Part shown: piece after piece, positions 1 to 31,485 of the stretch
How positions within the stretch are numbered: the first letter of the stretch is position 1
Layout: every line of letters starts with the position of its first letter
Source of the DNA: Nematopogon swammerdamellus
Lineage: Eukaryota; Arthropoda; Insecta; Lepidoptera; Adelidae
Assembly (NCBI GenBank): GCA_946902875.1
Contig: OX336336.1
Span: forward strand, 4,682,545 to 4,746,544
Length of the DNA: 64,000 bases
Direction of reading: 5' to 3'
The notes under the pieces: generated by a model
Databases searched by the model: none
Told to the model about the DNA's origin: nothing
Seen by the model: only the letters and a program-made list of their open reading frames with translations
Program-made: the position numbers and the translations under genes

Positions 1-1350
1 GTGCCTACGAACTCCTTACATGACGGGCATAGTCTATTTGTAGATTTCCCCCATCTAACTTGGTTACTCGGGTCGGGGAGAGTAAGCTGGAATGCATTTA
101 TGTAGAACTTAAGCAGCTCAGGGGACCAGTTGTATATTATGGATTTCCACTTCAATGCAGGAGGGATGCAGAAGTCACCCACTGTTAGCAATCATTCTGC
201 ATTTCCAGGTTTAAGGCGTGAAGTTTGAAGCCTTGTTCCATGTCCTCCTGAGCAAAACCTTTCAGTATTTCTTTATCAGACTTTGCTGTTTCTATGCCCA
301 ATCCAGATCTATTGGTGCGTGTACCAACTTGGAATGATTTGTAGAAGTCGAGTCTCGATTCCAGTTCATCTGAGAGTGATGTGTTGGGTAAGGCTTGAAT
401 AGCGCTATCATTGGAGTCTTTGAGTATACATCGTTTGGCTATTCTCGCCTTTTGATAAAATATCGACGGTTTCTTAATGTTCAGTCCAAAGTTATTGTGA
501 GATCTGTATAGCGTTGACGAGTCAGCCGGGTGAGCCAGTCCAAACCATGATTTCAGGAATCTGGTCACATACGAGTCTAATTTAGTCAGGTTTTGCTTTG
601 TGAAGTCGTAGACGAGAAATGGCCATGAAAGTTTTGATGTCAGGTGGTTATCGTAAATCTATGCCTTTTGTGTACCCAGGATGGGAAGATTGTCAGTTTG
701 GCGGAGGCTCTCTTCGAAAAGTTGGACAATATCATCAGTAGGATGCTCCTTTCCTCTGCTGGTGATCCTTTTGCCCAAGATTTTAAAAGGAGCTTCATCA
801 GCCACGGTTGCGATTGGTTTTCCGGCTACTGTCAGACCTGGATTGCTCGAGGTAAACTTTGAACCTTTCCTGGTTAAGCTCAAACAGTAGCACTTCGCTG
901 GTTTTATCTTCATCCCTTTGGTCCATTCACAATAGTCATCTACCACCTTAAGAAGCGCCTGATTTTGTTTTGGATTGCGGGTTAACAGCGTAATATCACC
1001 CGCAAATGCCAGGATGGCCACCATATATGTGTCTCCATATTTGAACCTGTATCCCCATTTGTTTTCTTTTACGACAAGCGTATCAATTAGAATGTTGATA
1101 ACAATTTTAAATGTTACAGGAGAGAGGCAGCAACCCTGGAAAAGTCCTATGCCGTAACGAATTTCCGGTATCTTCTCCGTTTCGCCTTTTACTTGTATTA
1201 CAAAGGAAAGTTTTTTGTAGTAGGAGGCTATTATATTACAGATCAGAGGTGGCACATTATACCACTCTAGCGCCTTTAATAGTAACTCATGGCGCACCGA
1301 ACCGAAGGCGTTTTCAAAGTCTAATGGAATGGAATGCATCTGGGGCCATC
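1..1350 (-). mobile_element. Decayed non-LTR retrotransposon (LINE) reverse transcriptase fragment
   Basis: On the minus strand, 1339-659 encodes a reverse transcriptase core: an LDFENAFGSVRH motif, a GLFQGCCLSPVTF motif and a GMKIKPAKC motif. The catalytic FADD box reads FAGD, so it is damaged. Coding similarity resumes in another frame at 568-185 and then reads on toward position 1, where a CPSC zinc-type pair appears. At least two frameshifts separate the pieces. The layout (RT followed by a C-terminal Cys motif) suggests an R2/NeSL-like LINE, but the clade is inferred. It is truncated at the window edge and sits inside the last visible intron of wds on the same strand. Confidence 0.8.
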
Positions 1351-1507
1351 GTAAGAAGGTTTCAATAGAGCAACAAGCGAGTGGCCACTCCCCCTCTCTT
1401 ACTGCTCGCTTCGGCTCGTGTCAAGCCCTCATCTTCAGATAAATTGTGACAAGTTCGAGTGCAGTCTTACTGCCTTAAGAATTTTCAATAAACATTAAAA
1501 TCTATCT

Positions 1508-1663
1508 ACCACCGCACTGAATGAAAGGACGGTTGAAACGGCTATGAAACGGTTCGTGTTTTCCTTCAGTTCAGTGTAGCCGGTACGACCGAGTTGAACG
1601 ACATGGTTCACCTAGTTCATCAAGGTGTTATGGGCTGACATCACGGATTTAGTAGGTGATGGA
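1508..1663 (+). repeat. SINE-B 3' fragment
   Basis: This is the 3' part of the SINE-B family (full copy at 23535-23905). It runs from the 'ccaccgcactgaatgaaa' block to the 'gggctgacatcacgg' block and lacks the tRNA-like head. Confidence 0.7.
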
Positions 1664-1690
1664 GGAAGACATCATCAAAAGTTTTCATTA

Positions 1691-10067
<8,377 letters not shown>

Positions 10068-10806
10068 GCTGCTTCTTTTTATCTACTATTACAGCGCAGC
10101 TCCACTTCACTACTCCGAATAATCACTACCCGGCAAAAACACACAAACGGACCCGAAAGAGTCGGGTCAAGCAGAGCAAGTCTCGGTACAATTCGACGCA
10201 CAACGCGAGTTTTTACAGGGAGATCCAAGCGATACGCAACGCAAGCGATGCGCAACGACGAACGAACGCGAACGGGCGTCGAACAACTAGTCTATGGCAA
10301 AGAGGAACGGCGCGTTCGCGCGGCAGGCAGGGCCGCCAACACGTGCACTTGTTACGTCACGTCTATGCTCTATGGATAGTGATGTTTTATGCCGAAATAA
10401 TTACTCGAATAAATGTTTCTTGGTACTAACTTTTGCGGGTTTCGCGCATAAAATAGAAAGCAAGCTCTTCACGTTGACCAATATGCCATAGCGTTTGAAA
10501 GCGCATTGGCTTACGTATAGACGTGGGTATTTTGATAGATTCGTTGGCCAACGTATTCACCAACTTGTTATGGGGTCTGTCAGGGTTTTGGCAAAGAGTA
10601 TTGGCGAGTGCCTTATCGAAAACTCTGGCCAACCAATGTGTAGATGCCGCTAAACAGATCATCTTTTTTTAATGCTGGCAGCACCGCTTGAATGACCCTT
10701 TTGACATTTTCAAGGTCGAATTTGTCAGCCCAGCCAGCAGCGGTGCACGTATTTCGGTCAAAGTTATTCAAAATTCTATTTTTTAGATTTTTATCAATAA
10801 ATTACA
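10068..10806. promoter_or_regulatory. Divergent wds/Pgk promoter region
   Basis: This 739-bp gap separates the wds start codon (minus) from the Pgk start codon (plus). Its wds-proximal half is CpG-rich. It contains a palindromic E-box CACGTG at 10340-10345, which also reads as the ACGTG core used by HIF-type factors, and a CRE-like TTACGTCA at 10352-10359. I see no TATA box at either end. A shared housekeeping promoter is inferred; the transcription starts were not located. Confidence 0.6.
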
Positions 10807-22460
<11,654 letters not shown>

Positions 22461-22523
22461 ACCCAAACGACCAGTTGATTAGATTTAAGTGAAGTCAGTA
22501 AATCTGTAGGATTGATTGAATAT

Positions 22524-22610
22524 AATAAAAGGAGCTATTTATTTGTAGCTTTGACGTTATTGGCTGTTTAATTATTGTGTTAGTGATGTTTATTGTAAGA
22601 TTAAAATAAA
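22524..22610 (+). terminator. Pgk polyadenylation signals
   Basis: AATAAA occurs at 22524-22529 and again at 22605-22610, 64 and 145 bp past the Pgk stop. Either could end the message. Confidence 0.7.
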
Positions 22611-22773
22611 AATATTAATATTTTGTGTGTTATTCACCCGACCCTCAAGTTTAACTCCATTCCCGTCCTACTTATACAAGATACAACAGAGAGGTAAAAT
22701 GTATTGTACAAAAAATATATTGTTCCCCGTAAATTACAAAGGTATAATGTAAGAAAATGCCTTAGGCATAAAA

Positions 22774-23142
22774 TGTATTTTTTTTTATGGAAATGACACG
22801 GTTGGCTACATCACCTACAACATCCGTGATGTCAGCCCATAACACCAGGTGAACTAGGTGCCATGTCAGTGATTCCCTTCGGTCGTGCCGGCTACACTGA
22901 ACTGGACGGAAAACACAAACCGTTTCGACCGACGTTTCATTCAATGCGGTGGTACCCACCCGGGTTGAACCCTACCCCCTAGTAAGGTAAGAAGGGAAGG
23001 GACCTACAGTTTTACGTGGAATCCGAACCACGGTCAGCCTCCAACGGTCGAGCGGTCACCCATCCAAGAACTGACCGGCCCAGCGTTGCTTAACCATTAA
23101 TAGCAACAGTCAACTATCTGCACCACTGAGTTATCTAGGCTA
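22774..23142 (-). repeat. SINE-B, full-length
   Basis: Tail to head in inverse order, ending 'gagttatctaggct'. The B-box inverse ('ggaatccgaacc') is intact. Confidence 0.85.
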
Positions 23143-23196
23143 ACAAAAAAAAATACGTTTTGCCCATTTATTCGACTGCAATAAAGATATCATATG

Positions 23197-23460
23197 GGGC
23201 CGGTACTTAAAAAAGAGTAGCCCCACTGCATCTCTCTCCATGCATGTCGTAAAAGGGACGAGATGCCGTGCGAGAGGGCGACAGCGAGTCGGACAGTAAG
23301 TGGGTCTTTGTGCCTTACTTGCTGCTTGATAATATTTTGTCCTAATTGTGGTGGTCGGTATTGTGTTGTAATTTACCAGAGTTCTTGCAGCATAATACTG
23401 ATTACTCTGCTTACCCCGATTGTCGGGATACAGCGTGTAGTAAGTATGTATGTATGTATG
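23197..23460 (+). repeat. SINE-C with internal deletions
   Basis: It runs from the head 'ggggccggtacttaaaaaag' to 'gattgtcgggatacagcg', then a (TATG)n tail. The central segment is shortened. Confidence 0.8.
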
Positions 23461-23534
23461 TAATAAAGATCCACAAATTTGGTCGAAATATTAATTTTAC
23501 ATTTAATTATTTATAATATAACCAACATTTTGTC

Positions 23535-23905
23535 AGCCTCGAAAGCTCAGTGGTGCAGACAGTCGCTATTGATAGCAACGCTGGGCCGGTCAGTGCTTGG
23601 ATGCGTGACCGCTCGACCGTTGGAGGCTGACCGTGGTTCGGATTCCAAGTAAAACTGTAGGTCCCTTCCCTTCTTACCTTACTAGGTGGTAGGGCTCAAC
23701 CCGCCCGGGTTGATACCACCGCACTGAATGAAACGTCGGTCGAAACGGCTATGTAAATAGTTTGTGTTTTCCGTCCAGTTCAGTGTAGCCGGCACGACCG
23801 AAGGGAAGCGCTGACACGGCACCTAGTTCACCCGGTGGTGTTATGGGCTGACATCACGGATGTTGTAGGCGATGTAACCGTGTCAGTTTCCATAAAAAAA
23901 ACATC
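23535..23905 (+). repeat. SINE-B, full-length reference copy
   Basis: The head is 'gtcagcctcgaaagctcagtggtg' (A box) and 'tggttcggattcc' is the B box. It carries the full body and an A-tail at 23893. Best copy for defining the family in this window. Confidence 0.85.
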
Positions 23906-24350
23906 CTTTGCACTGAAACCTAAACGAAATGAGCTAAATCTAGAGTGCCTAGACCAGAGACCTTTGGCTAGACCGAATGGAATATCGATCTGGGTTCTGC
24001 GCGTGCGCGGTGCCCGCTCCCCTCTCCGCGCCGCCACCGCCAAGCGAAACCTCACACACCTGTTGTCTTGTCTGTGGCGTGTCACGTGATCCGCTACGGC
24101 CGTGATGGATGGCCACCGAAGTCGCTAGGGGATGAAGGAATATTGCCATTTGCGATCACAAATAAAGGTCACATTGGAGATTAGCGCTACCGCTGCTGCT
24201 CCACTCGCGCTAAAGTCGGACCCTACCGACCTTCATCTAAGTGCAGGGCATTAATTAGGTTTACAAGGAGTCTTAAACTTTTTATTTTATTTTTTTATTT
24301 ATTTAACTCTTTATTTCAGCCAACTAGGGCCATATTAAAATACATATTAA
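23906..24350. other. Intergenic stretch without recognised feature
   Basis: It has a GC-rich section near 23995-24110 and then AT-rich sequence. No coding exon with homology was found. Confidence 0.4.
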
Positions 24351-24353
24351 GGC

Positions 24354-24489
24354 CCACTTGCACCAACACGAATTTAACTATAAACCAGTTTAACTCGTTA
24401 AACTAGCACCCGTTGTATGTGGGAACCGCGTTTGAACCGCGTTTAAATCCATAACTCGCTATTTAACTCTAAACTCGTGTTGGTGCAAG
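24354..24489. mobile_element. Short MITE with CACTTGCACCAACACG ends
   Basis: The termini 'cacttgcaccaacacg' and 'cgtgttggtgcaag' are inverted copies. The interior is rich in 'tttaac' and 'gttaaa' words. It is 136 bp. Confidence 0.75.
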
Positions 24490-24729
24490 ACGCGCTAAAT
24501 GTCTTAACCTAAGAACTAAAACTACTTTTTCTCCACATGTGTTTGTACGGGTCCCATTAGAGACCCGTATGCGTCATAATGGTCTGCTGACGCGGTGGAG
24601 CAGGTGCGCGTGGAGTAGGCGCTAGCGTCGGCGGCGGCGGCGCGGCCGGCAGCGCGAGTTGTTCTCCTGAATGTGCAGGACGGCAGTGGCAGTGGCATTT
24701 ATAATTCGCTCCAACTGAAACATCGTGCG

Positions 24730-25350
24730 ATTGGCTGACATCTATACATCTATACATATAATAAAATCGTAGAGGTAAGAAAGTCTGTACATTGAATGTA
24801 TTCGGAAAAAAACTAACCAGGGTGGCTTAAAATGAGATACTGAACATGTTAGAACAGTTTTTAAAATTTTTGTTTGTTTGTTTGTTTGTTTGTTTGTCTG
24901 TACGCGCATCACGCAAAAACCACTGAACGGAATTAGAGGAAACTTTGTATAGTGGCAGTTTATATGCCGGGTTAACATAATACGTAAAAAAAAATAACAA
25001 AAATAAAAAAAAAATTAACAATTATAAACATTATTGCGCGTTTAAAATCACGTAGTTCAAAGTACATAATTATATCTTGAGAACTGGCAGAAAATACAAT
25101 TTGAATAAAATATCCATTCGAAATTTAAAAATAAGTAGATACAACGAAAATGACAGTTCTTCTTTTTTATAACTTGAACACAATAGTCTATACATATCTA
25201 TTCTTTCTATATATATCATAAAATCGTAAATGCAAAAATGTCTAATTGTACGCCCATCTCGCAAAAACCACTGAACGGAATTTGACGAAACTTTTTATAG
25301 TGACAGTGTATATCCCGGATGAACATAATAATTAAAAAATATAATAAAAA
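24730..25350. repeat. Two tandem copies of a LINE-tail-like repeat
   Basis: Blocks at 24736-24975 and 25186-25330 share 'ataaaatcgta', 'accactgaacggaatt' and 'gaaactttttatagtg'. The first has a (GTTT)n run at 24870-24898. They are probably 3' tails of retroelements. Confidence 0.55.
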
Positions 25351-25520
25351 TCACGTAATCCAAAGTAAAGGTAAAAAACAAATTTAAATGTCATGTTGAC
25401 AACGGAGAACTGTCATCTCGACGTGAGCTGGCCGGTGACAAATTGTTTGATAAATAAAAATAATAATTGAAAGTTGAAGTTATGTCGCTGTCATTGGTGC
25501 AATAAAATTTATATATCTGT

Positions 25521-27049
25521 TGCCCGCGGCTTCGCTCGCGTGAAATTCGTATTAAAAAAAAAAACTAAGTAACTAAAGGCGGGCCCGAAGGCGGATCTGC
25601 GCTCACGTAAACGATATAATATTCTTTCTCGATTAAAGTAACTAAGGGCGAGGCGGAAGGCGGAGCTGAGTTCAGGAAGAAGAAAAACATTCTTGAAGAA
25701 AGTAAGTAACTAAGGGCGAGGCCGAAGGCCGAGCTCTATTCTGGAAGACCATAAACCTTCTCGAAGAAAGTAAGTAACTATGGGCGAGGCCGCAGGCCGA
25801 GCTGCGTTCAGGAAGAAGCTAAACCATCTTGAAGAAAGTAAGTAACTAAGGCGAGGCCGAAGGCCGAGCTACGTTCGGATAATTGAAAAACCATCTCGAA
25901 GAAAGCAAGTAACTAAGGGCGAGGCCGAAGGCCGAGCTGCGTTCAGGAAGAAGCTAAACCATCTTGAAGAAAGTAAGCAACTAAGGCGAGGCCGAAAGCC
26001 GAGCTACGTTCTGACAAATGATAAACCATCTCGAAGAAAGCAAGTAACTAAGGGCGAGGCCGAAGGCCGAGCTGCGTTCAGGAAGAAGCTAAACCTTCTC
26101 GAATAAAGCTAATTAATATTAAGATTGAGTTAATTTACTTTAAATTTTATTATAAAGTCCACGCTTCTAACGGCAAATACACCGTGCATCCTAGAACCTC
26201 GCGGTTATTCCCGGCTGGATGGCAAGAGGCCCGATGCTATCACCTTTGTGCCATGGACTAAGGGTAGTTCTTTGATGTGGGACGCCACTTTTGTTCTCAC
26301 ATTGGCTCCAAGTCACGTTAGGACATCTTCAAGAGCGGCTGGCGCGGCCGAGGCTGGGGCGGAGAGCCTCAAACGCAGCAAATACAGAAATATAATTCAA
26401 GATTTCGAACTTGTTGCGTTTGCGGTTGAAACCCTCGGTCCGTGGAGCAGTGAAGCCAAAAGAGGCTTGAGCTGGTTGACGCAACTGGTGTCCCGCCATC
26501 AAGGGCTTATGTACTTCATTCAAAGGGTAAGCCTTGCCATCCAGCGGGGTAATGCCGCAAAGTGCTCTAAGAACATTTGAAAATGCCCGTTTTGATAGTT
26601 ATTTTAATGTTTGTTAGGTAGGTTTAATTCTTTAGTTATTAATATTACTTTTTTATTTTTATGAAATAAATAGATTGAGTAAACGATATTATATTCTATC
26701 GAAGAAAGGAAGTCTTTAAGGGCGAGGCCCGAAGGCGGAAGAGGGTTTTTGGTTTACCTGAACGCAGCTCGGCTTTCGGCCTCGCACTTAGTTCCTTCCT
26801 TTCTTCCAGAAGGTTTATCGTCTTCCTGAACGCAGCTCGGCCTTCGGCCTCGCCCTTACTTACTTCTTTATTTGAGAAAGGTTTATCGTTTACCTGAAAG
26901 CAGCTCGGCCTTCGGCCTCGCCCTTAGTTAGTTACTTTCTTTAAGAAGGTTTATCGATTACCTGAACGCAGCTCGGCCTTCGGCCTCGCCCTTAGTTACT
27001 TACATTCTTCTTTGGAATACGAATTTCACGCGAGCGGAGCCGCGGGCTC
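25521..27049. repeat. Mirror-image satellite arrays flanking a LINE fragment
   Basis: The outer ends are inverted copies ('cgcggcttcgctcgcgtgaaa' and 'tttcacgcgagcggagccgcg'). Inside the left end are about eight units of roughly 68 bp, each with 'gcgaggccgaaggccgagct' (25573-26100). Inside the right end are about four units in the inverse orientation (26760-27005) plus one direct, diverged unit near 26720. The core GGCCGAAGGCC is itself nearly palindromic. Confidence 0.8.
26150..26580 (+). mobile_element. LINE ORF C-terminal fragment between satellite arrays
   Basis: The plus frame reads GKRPDAITFVPW, WDATFVLTLAPSH, AFAVETLGPWSSEAK and LAIQRGNAA. This pattern of RPD, WDAT, VETLGPW and QRGNAA occurs at the C-terminus of a group of LINE proteins. 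The RPD/WDAT part resembles a restriction-like endonuclease (inferred). A second fragment of the same region is at 29973-30287. Confidence 0.65.
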
Positions 27050-27074
27050 AGCTAGTCATATATATTTGTGTGAT

Positions 27075-27305
27075 GGCTCCCTTCTTATATTACTAGGTGG
27101 TAGGGGATACCACCGCACTGAATGAAAGGTCGGTCGAAACGGCTACCTATGTAAATAGTTTGTGTTTTCCGTCCAGTTCAGTGTAGCCGGCACGTCCGAA
27201 GGGAAGCACTGACGTGGCACCAAGTTCACCCGGTGTTATGGGCTGACATCACGGATGTTGTAGGTGATTTAGCCAACCGTGTCAGTTTCCATAAAAAAAA
27301 ATTTA
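27075..27305 (+). repeat. SINE-B, 5'-truncated
   Basis: It runs from 'cttatattactaggtggtag' to the A-tail at 27292. The tRNA-like head is absent. Confidence 0.75.
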
Positions 27306-27555
27306 AAAACACAAATTTTTTTGTAAAGTAGGCCTTTCAGGTTGACTGGAAGAAAACACCTATAATTAAGGCAATCATGATTTTTACTTATGTGAGCCTG
27401 CATGGCTAGCTGCGCGAAGGGATCAGTGGTGCTCGACACAGCCAATTTCACCCACCCTCGCGAAACTAGCATAATCTTAGCTCAGTGAGATAAACCATTC
27501 TAATACTTAGGCACAGAATAGAAAAGAGTTTAGGTACAAGACCACCCTTGCACCA

Positions 27556-27860
27556 CCCTTGGCACACTTGAGTGGCCAATCAGCGGTAAGCGTCCATTGC
27601 TGGACATGGGCCTCTCATGTGCTCCTGCCCGGCCTTCGGCGGTACGGAACCACGGCTTTCCATCGACGTATGCACACGATGTCGTCGTCCCACTTGGCGG
27701 GTGCGGTCTTCCCACACTCACTTTCCTGTCCACGTTCACTCACCAGTGGTTACTTCAACGGTCGCCGTCTCTTCGGTTGACGTGACCAGCCTGCCACTTT
27801 AGCTTCAAGTGAGTCAAATATCGACTACGTTAGTGCGTCGGCGGATTGCCTGCTTTCACC
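27556..27860 (-). mobile_element. LINE 3'-end fragment
   Basis: This is the inverse of the block 'gtccattgctggacatgggcc'. It is the C-terminal LINE family also seen at 17435, 31937 and 39027, with several frameshifts. Confidence 0.6.
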
Positions 27861-28700
27861 TTTACTTTTTTATTACTTAAGTACCTATTCCAATCCAACA
27901 GAAACTTTCGTACTCAACTAGGGATAGTGGATCAATCTCACCCCTCAGACCCCCTCTGAGGGGGCCCCTCATTCGAATCTGTCTTACACACATTCACAAC
28001 CCTCACATACTTTCGCCCTCCCATACAGGACACGAAAATCCACAACCACGCTTCAATGACCGCCTAGTTGCCATGCGAGTTGTGTGTTTACGTAAACGTC
28101 CACACTAATAAAGCCCTCTGGCTGTCATTACCCCCCGGGGACCTCGGCAGGACGCATGCGCGTCCCGCTATTTGTACAACCGAAGCCCCTGTCACGGCGA
28201 CTAAACACTGTCGGCCGGCGCTCAGTAGGATGTAACCAATGATACCGCGCTGCCGCGCCGGGCCAGCCGCCGGCCCATATCAATAAAGACCAACAGTGAA
28301 AAACCAAGGGCACAGATAATGAAATTCTATTTAGTCAATTCTTTCGTATCGCTGTCAGTGGCAATTATCGATTATAGTGGAATGATATAGAAGGTGAGTC
28401 GTACTAATCGTATGCACCTTTGTCGGCAAATTTGCACCTGCATGATTATTACAGTACCTATCTATTAAATATGGCCATTAGGTAGCACACCTATAAACAC
28501 CGATGTTATGCCTTACGCACTGACTTAAGGCGGGAGAGACTGCGGTGATGAAACAAGATTTGTTTACACACCTAGGTCAAAGTGTCAAAAGCGGTACGCA
28601 CAAAGGTTATAAATATCGAATTTACAACTTTTCGTAGGTAGAGTACAGAGCATTTGTTATTATAGCAGTGGCGCCCACATTTTTTTCTATGAAGCTCTAC
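27861..28700. other. Intergenic, GC-rich patch, no gene recognised
   Basis: A small hairpin (gaccccctctgagggggcccc) lies near 27949 and a GC-rich block at 28130-28270. It could be promoter sequence for an upstream PDZD8 5' exon, but nothing proves that. Confidence 0.35.
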
Positions 28701-28711
28701 CTACAAAATTA

Positions 28712-28906
28712 CAAATTTAAAAAACCCCCGACTCTTAAAAAGTCAAAAATAATTTCCGTTTACTTACTTAAAGGAGTCGGTAGACCGCTAAGTGAATTCC
28801 CGCGCAACTTTTGAGTCTTTATATTTAATTTACTTAGCGGTCCCCCGACTCCTTTAAGTAAGTAAACGGAAATTATTTTTGACTTTTTAAGAGTCGGGGG
28901 TTTTTT

Positions 28907-28910
<4 letters not shown>
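28712..28910. mobile_element. Foldback hairpin element
   Basis: The left arm 'aacccccgactcttaaaaag' and the right arm 'ctttttaagagtcgggggtt' pair over about 60 bp, including 'ccgtttacttacttaaagg'. The loop is about 40 bp. It ends in a long poly-T that belongs to the neighbouring SINE. Confidence 0.8.
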
Positions 28911-28942
<32 letters not shown>

Positions 28943-29360
28943 GAAACTTGACACGGTTGGCTACATCACCTACAACATCCGTGATGTCAGCCCATAACAC
29001 CGGGTGAACTAGGTGCCATGTCAGTGCTTCCCTTCATTTCGCGCCGGCTACACTGAACTGGACGGAAAACACGAACTATTTAAATAGCCGTTTCGACCGA
29101 CGTTTCGCTCAGTGCGGTGGTACCAACCCGGCCGGGATAAACCCTACCACCTAGTAAAGAAAGAAGGGAAGGGACCTACAGTTTAACGTGGTATCCGAAC
29201 CACGGTCAGCCTCCAACAGTCGGGCGGTCATCCATCCAATAACTGACGGCACCATTAAGCTGCCGAGGCTGACGATCCCTTAGTCGACTTTTACGACATG
29301 CGACGGGGAGAGATGCAGTGGGGCTATTCTTTTTAAGTACCGACCCCACACGGTACATTT
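28911..29360 (-). repeat. SINE-B joined to SINE-C head (chimera, copy 1)
   Basis: A full SINE-B in inverse orientation (A-tail at 28911-28938, head ending near 29270) runs directly into an inverse SINE-C head ('cccttagtcgacttttacgac' to 'accgaccccacacggtaca'). The same junction occurs at 40640-41120. Confidence 0.8.
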
Positions 29361-29369
29361 GTAATTTGT

Positions 29370-29573
29370 AATTTAACTTTTATTTGAAGCTTTTTAAAAA
29401 AAACCGCATGCAAATCGGTCCACTTTTTAAGATAATTATTTTTTTTATTACTTAATTACTTTATTACTTGATTAAAAACATAGCTAAGAACCATCCCGAT
29501 TAAACAAGCTTCCTAATAAAAAAAACCGCATCCAAATCGGTCCATCCGTTTGGGAGCTACGATGCCACAGACA

Positions 29574-29616
<43 letters not shown>

Positions 29617-29660
29617 AACTTATAACACCCCTCCGTTTTTTTCGTCGGGGGTTAAAAAAT
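29370..29660 (-). repeat. Interspersed repeat with (AC)n run
   Basis: It contains 'aaaccgcatccaaatcggtcc', an (AC)n run at 29577-29612 and the end 'ttttttcgtcgggggtta'. It is the inverse counterpart of 62855-63130. Confidence 0.7.
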
Positions 29661-29939
29661 TTAAAGTTGTGAGATCGACACTTGTATCAAAAGCTTTCGT
29701 TGTTAAATATTGCACCCGCCGGTGTGCTTGGAGGCCTGCCTCCCGCCGCCGGGTCGGCGGTATTACCGTTATTAATTTTTTTATTAATTTTGTGTATTTT
29801 TATTACTTTGTATTTTTAATACTTGTATAATATATGTAAAATTAATAGAAAATTTTGAAAATGTGAAATAAAGAATAATAATAATATGTAATTTAAAGTA
29901 TTGTTGTTACTTTATTAGGGTATAACCATATGCAACTAC

Positions 29940-30290
29940 GTATTGTTTCTAAATTATAATTAAAACAATTTTATGAACAAACACAGTAAATATTCAGAAA
30001 TTAAAAAATCTTACGAATTTTTGGCTTTCTCCGTCGAAACTTTAGGCCCCTGGAGTAAGGAAGTAAAAATACTTGTGCACACTTTAGGCTCAAAATTAAA
30101 AATTATATCGGGCGACCCTCGTTCAGGAGTTTATCTCAAACAGAGGGCCATCCAGCGTGGGAATGCCGCGAGTATGCTGGGAACACTCAGCTCCATCCCC
30201 AGGCAAAATTTCAGTGAAATATTTTATTTATGTTATGTAAGTAGTTTGTTTAGCATTTTAATTTTGTATTCATTTTATATCAAATAAATC
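29940..30290 (+). mobile_element. LINE ORF C-terminal fragment
   Basis: The plus frame 29973-30287 reads YEFLAFSVETLGPWSKEVK, GDPRSGVYLKQR and AIQRGNAASMLGTL. It is the same protein region as 26150-26580 and more complete in the GDPRSG part. Confidence 0.65.
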
Positions 30291-30900
30291 AAATATATTT
30301 TATAAATGAAACGCAATGTGTGTAATTTATTATTTTAAACCTTTTCTATAAGATTACAGCCAAAAGTCTTTCAATAAATATATTAATTTGATCGTAAAGT
30401 TGCCTTTATGGTATTTTGCTGTTTTGAAATGCCCGGTTAGCGAAGTTGCCCTTTAGTGAAGTTGCCCTTTAGCGAATGAAGGCTTTGTGCGTATCGTTTT
30501 TTACATTCCCAGGTGTGTAAACAAATCGTGATCCTTCACTGATTTCGGAATTCTATCAAATGGTTGCTGTTGAACAATTTTATGCTGCACTAGCTAGAGA
30601 TGTGTACTTCTCTGACTATTCACAATACAACTTAATTAAAGCGTGGATATCTATAAATAATTACGTAGGTGACGTGAGCTTTGCTCATTCGGGTGTAAGT
30701 AATTTGGAAAAAAACGTGCATACGATTAATAAAGTGCAGTCTCGGGTCCTTAAAGACAGGTGTGGACGAGAACCTGTCAGGCCGGCATGGCATCCCCCGC
30801 GTGCGACCGAATGCCCGTGGGCGTCGGTGGACACCTTATGGATGGTTCGGCGCCACATGTCGCGCTTTCTATTTAATAAATAAATCAGGCTTTCTTTGAA
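30291..30900. other. Intergenic, no gene recognised
   Basis: A 107-codon plus frame (30560-30883) has no recognisable domain. Its end matches the 'gaatgcccgtgggcgtcggt' interspersed repeat, so it is probably repeat-derived. Confidence 0.4.
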
Positions 30901-30904
30901 AAAA

Positions 30905-31485
30905 AAAAATTATGTAACCCGGTATAGGTGGCTGATTCAGAGGGGCCAGACCACACCCACCGACCAGCCATCACCTCTGAGACGGTAGGTGCCTTTTTTA
31001 TGGAAACTGACACGGTTGGCTACATCACCTACAACATCCGTGATATCAACCCATAACACCAGGTGAACTAGTTGCCATGTCAGTGCTTCCATTATTCATG
31101 TCGGCTACACTGAACTGGACGGAATACACGAACTATTTACATAGCCGTTTCGACCGCCATACCGGAGACTTTCCTTTGGATTGCTGGCTATATTGGACTA
31201 GAGGAGAACACAACCGAGGCTGCTATGCGGCCATCTTACATCCAGTACGGTGGTAGCAACCCAGTCGGCTACAATTTGAGCCTACCACCTAGTAAGGGGC
31301 AAGGGAAGGGACCTACCGTTTTACACCGGTTCCGAACGGTGAAGCAGCAGGTGTAGGTATGCACATACATTTTTTCGTCAGAAAAAACTCATTGGTACAC
31401 GCCGACGGGATTCGAACCGCGGACCTCTCGCATGAGAAGCTGATGCCCAATGCCCAACCAATCCACTCGGACACCCGCCGCTTAA
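30905..31485 (-). repeat. SINE-A split by an inserted SINE-B
   Basis: The SINE-A tail part (30910-30993) and head part (about 31160-31485) are continuous in other copies across 'taggtgcc|ataccggag'. Here a truncated inverse SINE-B (about 30995-31160) lies between them. Confidence 0.75.

Noticed and set aside
25563..26105. CRISPR-like array (regular repeats about 68 bp apart)
   Set aside because: Eukaryotic context, no constant-length unique spacers and no cas genes. It is a satellite with diverged whole units and an inverted partner array.
30560..30883. 107-aa ORF upstream of PDZD8
   Set aside because: No recognisable domain; its end is a known interspersed repeat piece and no splice partners fit.
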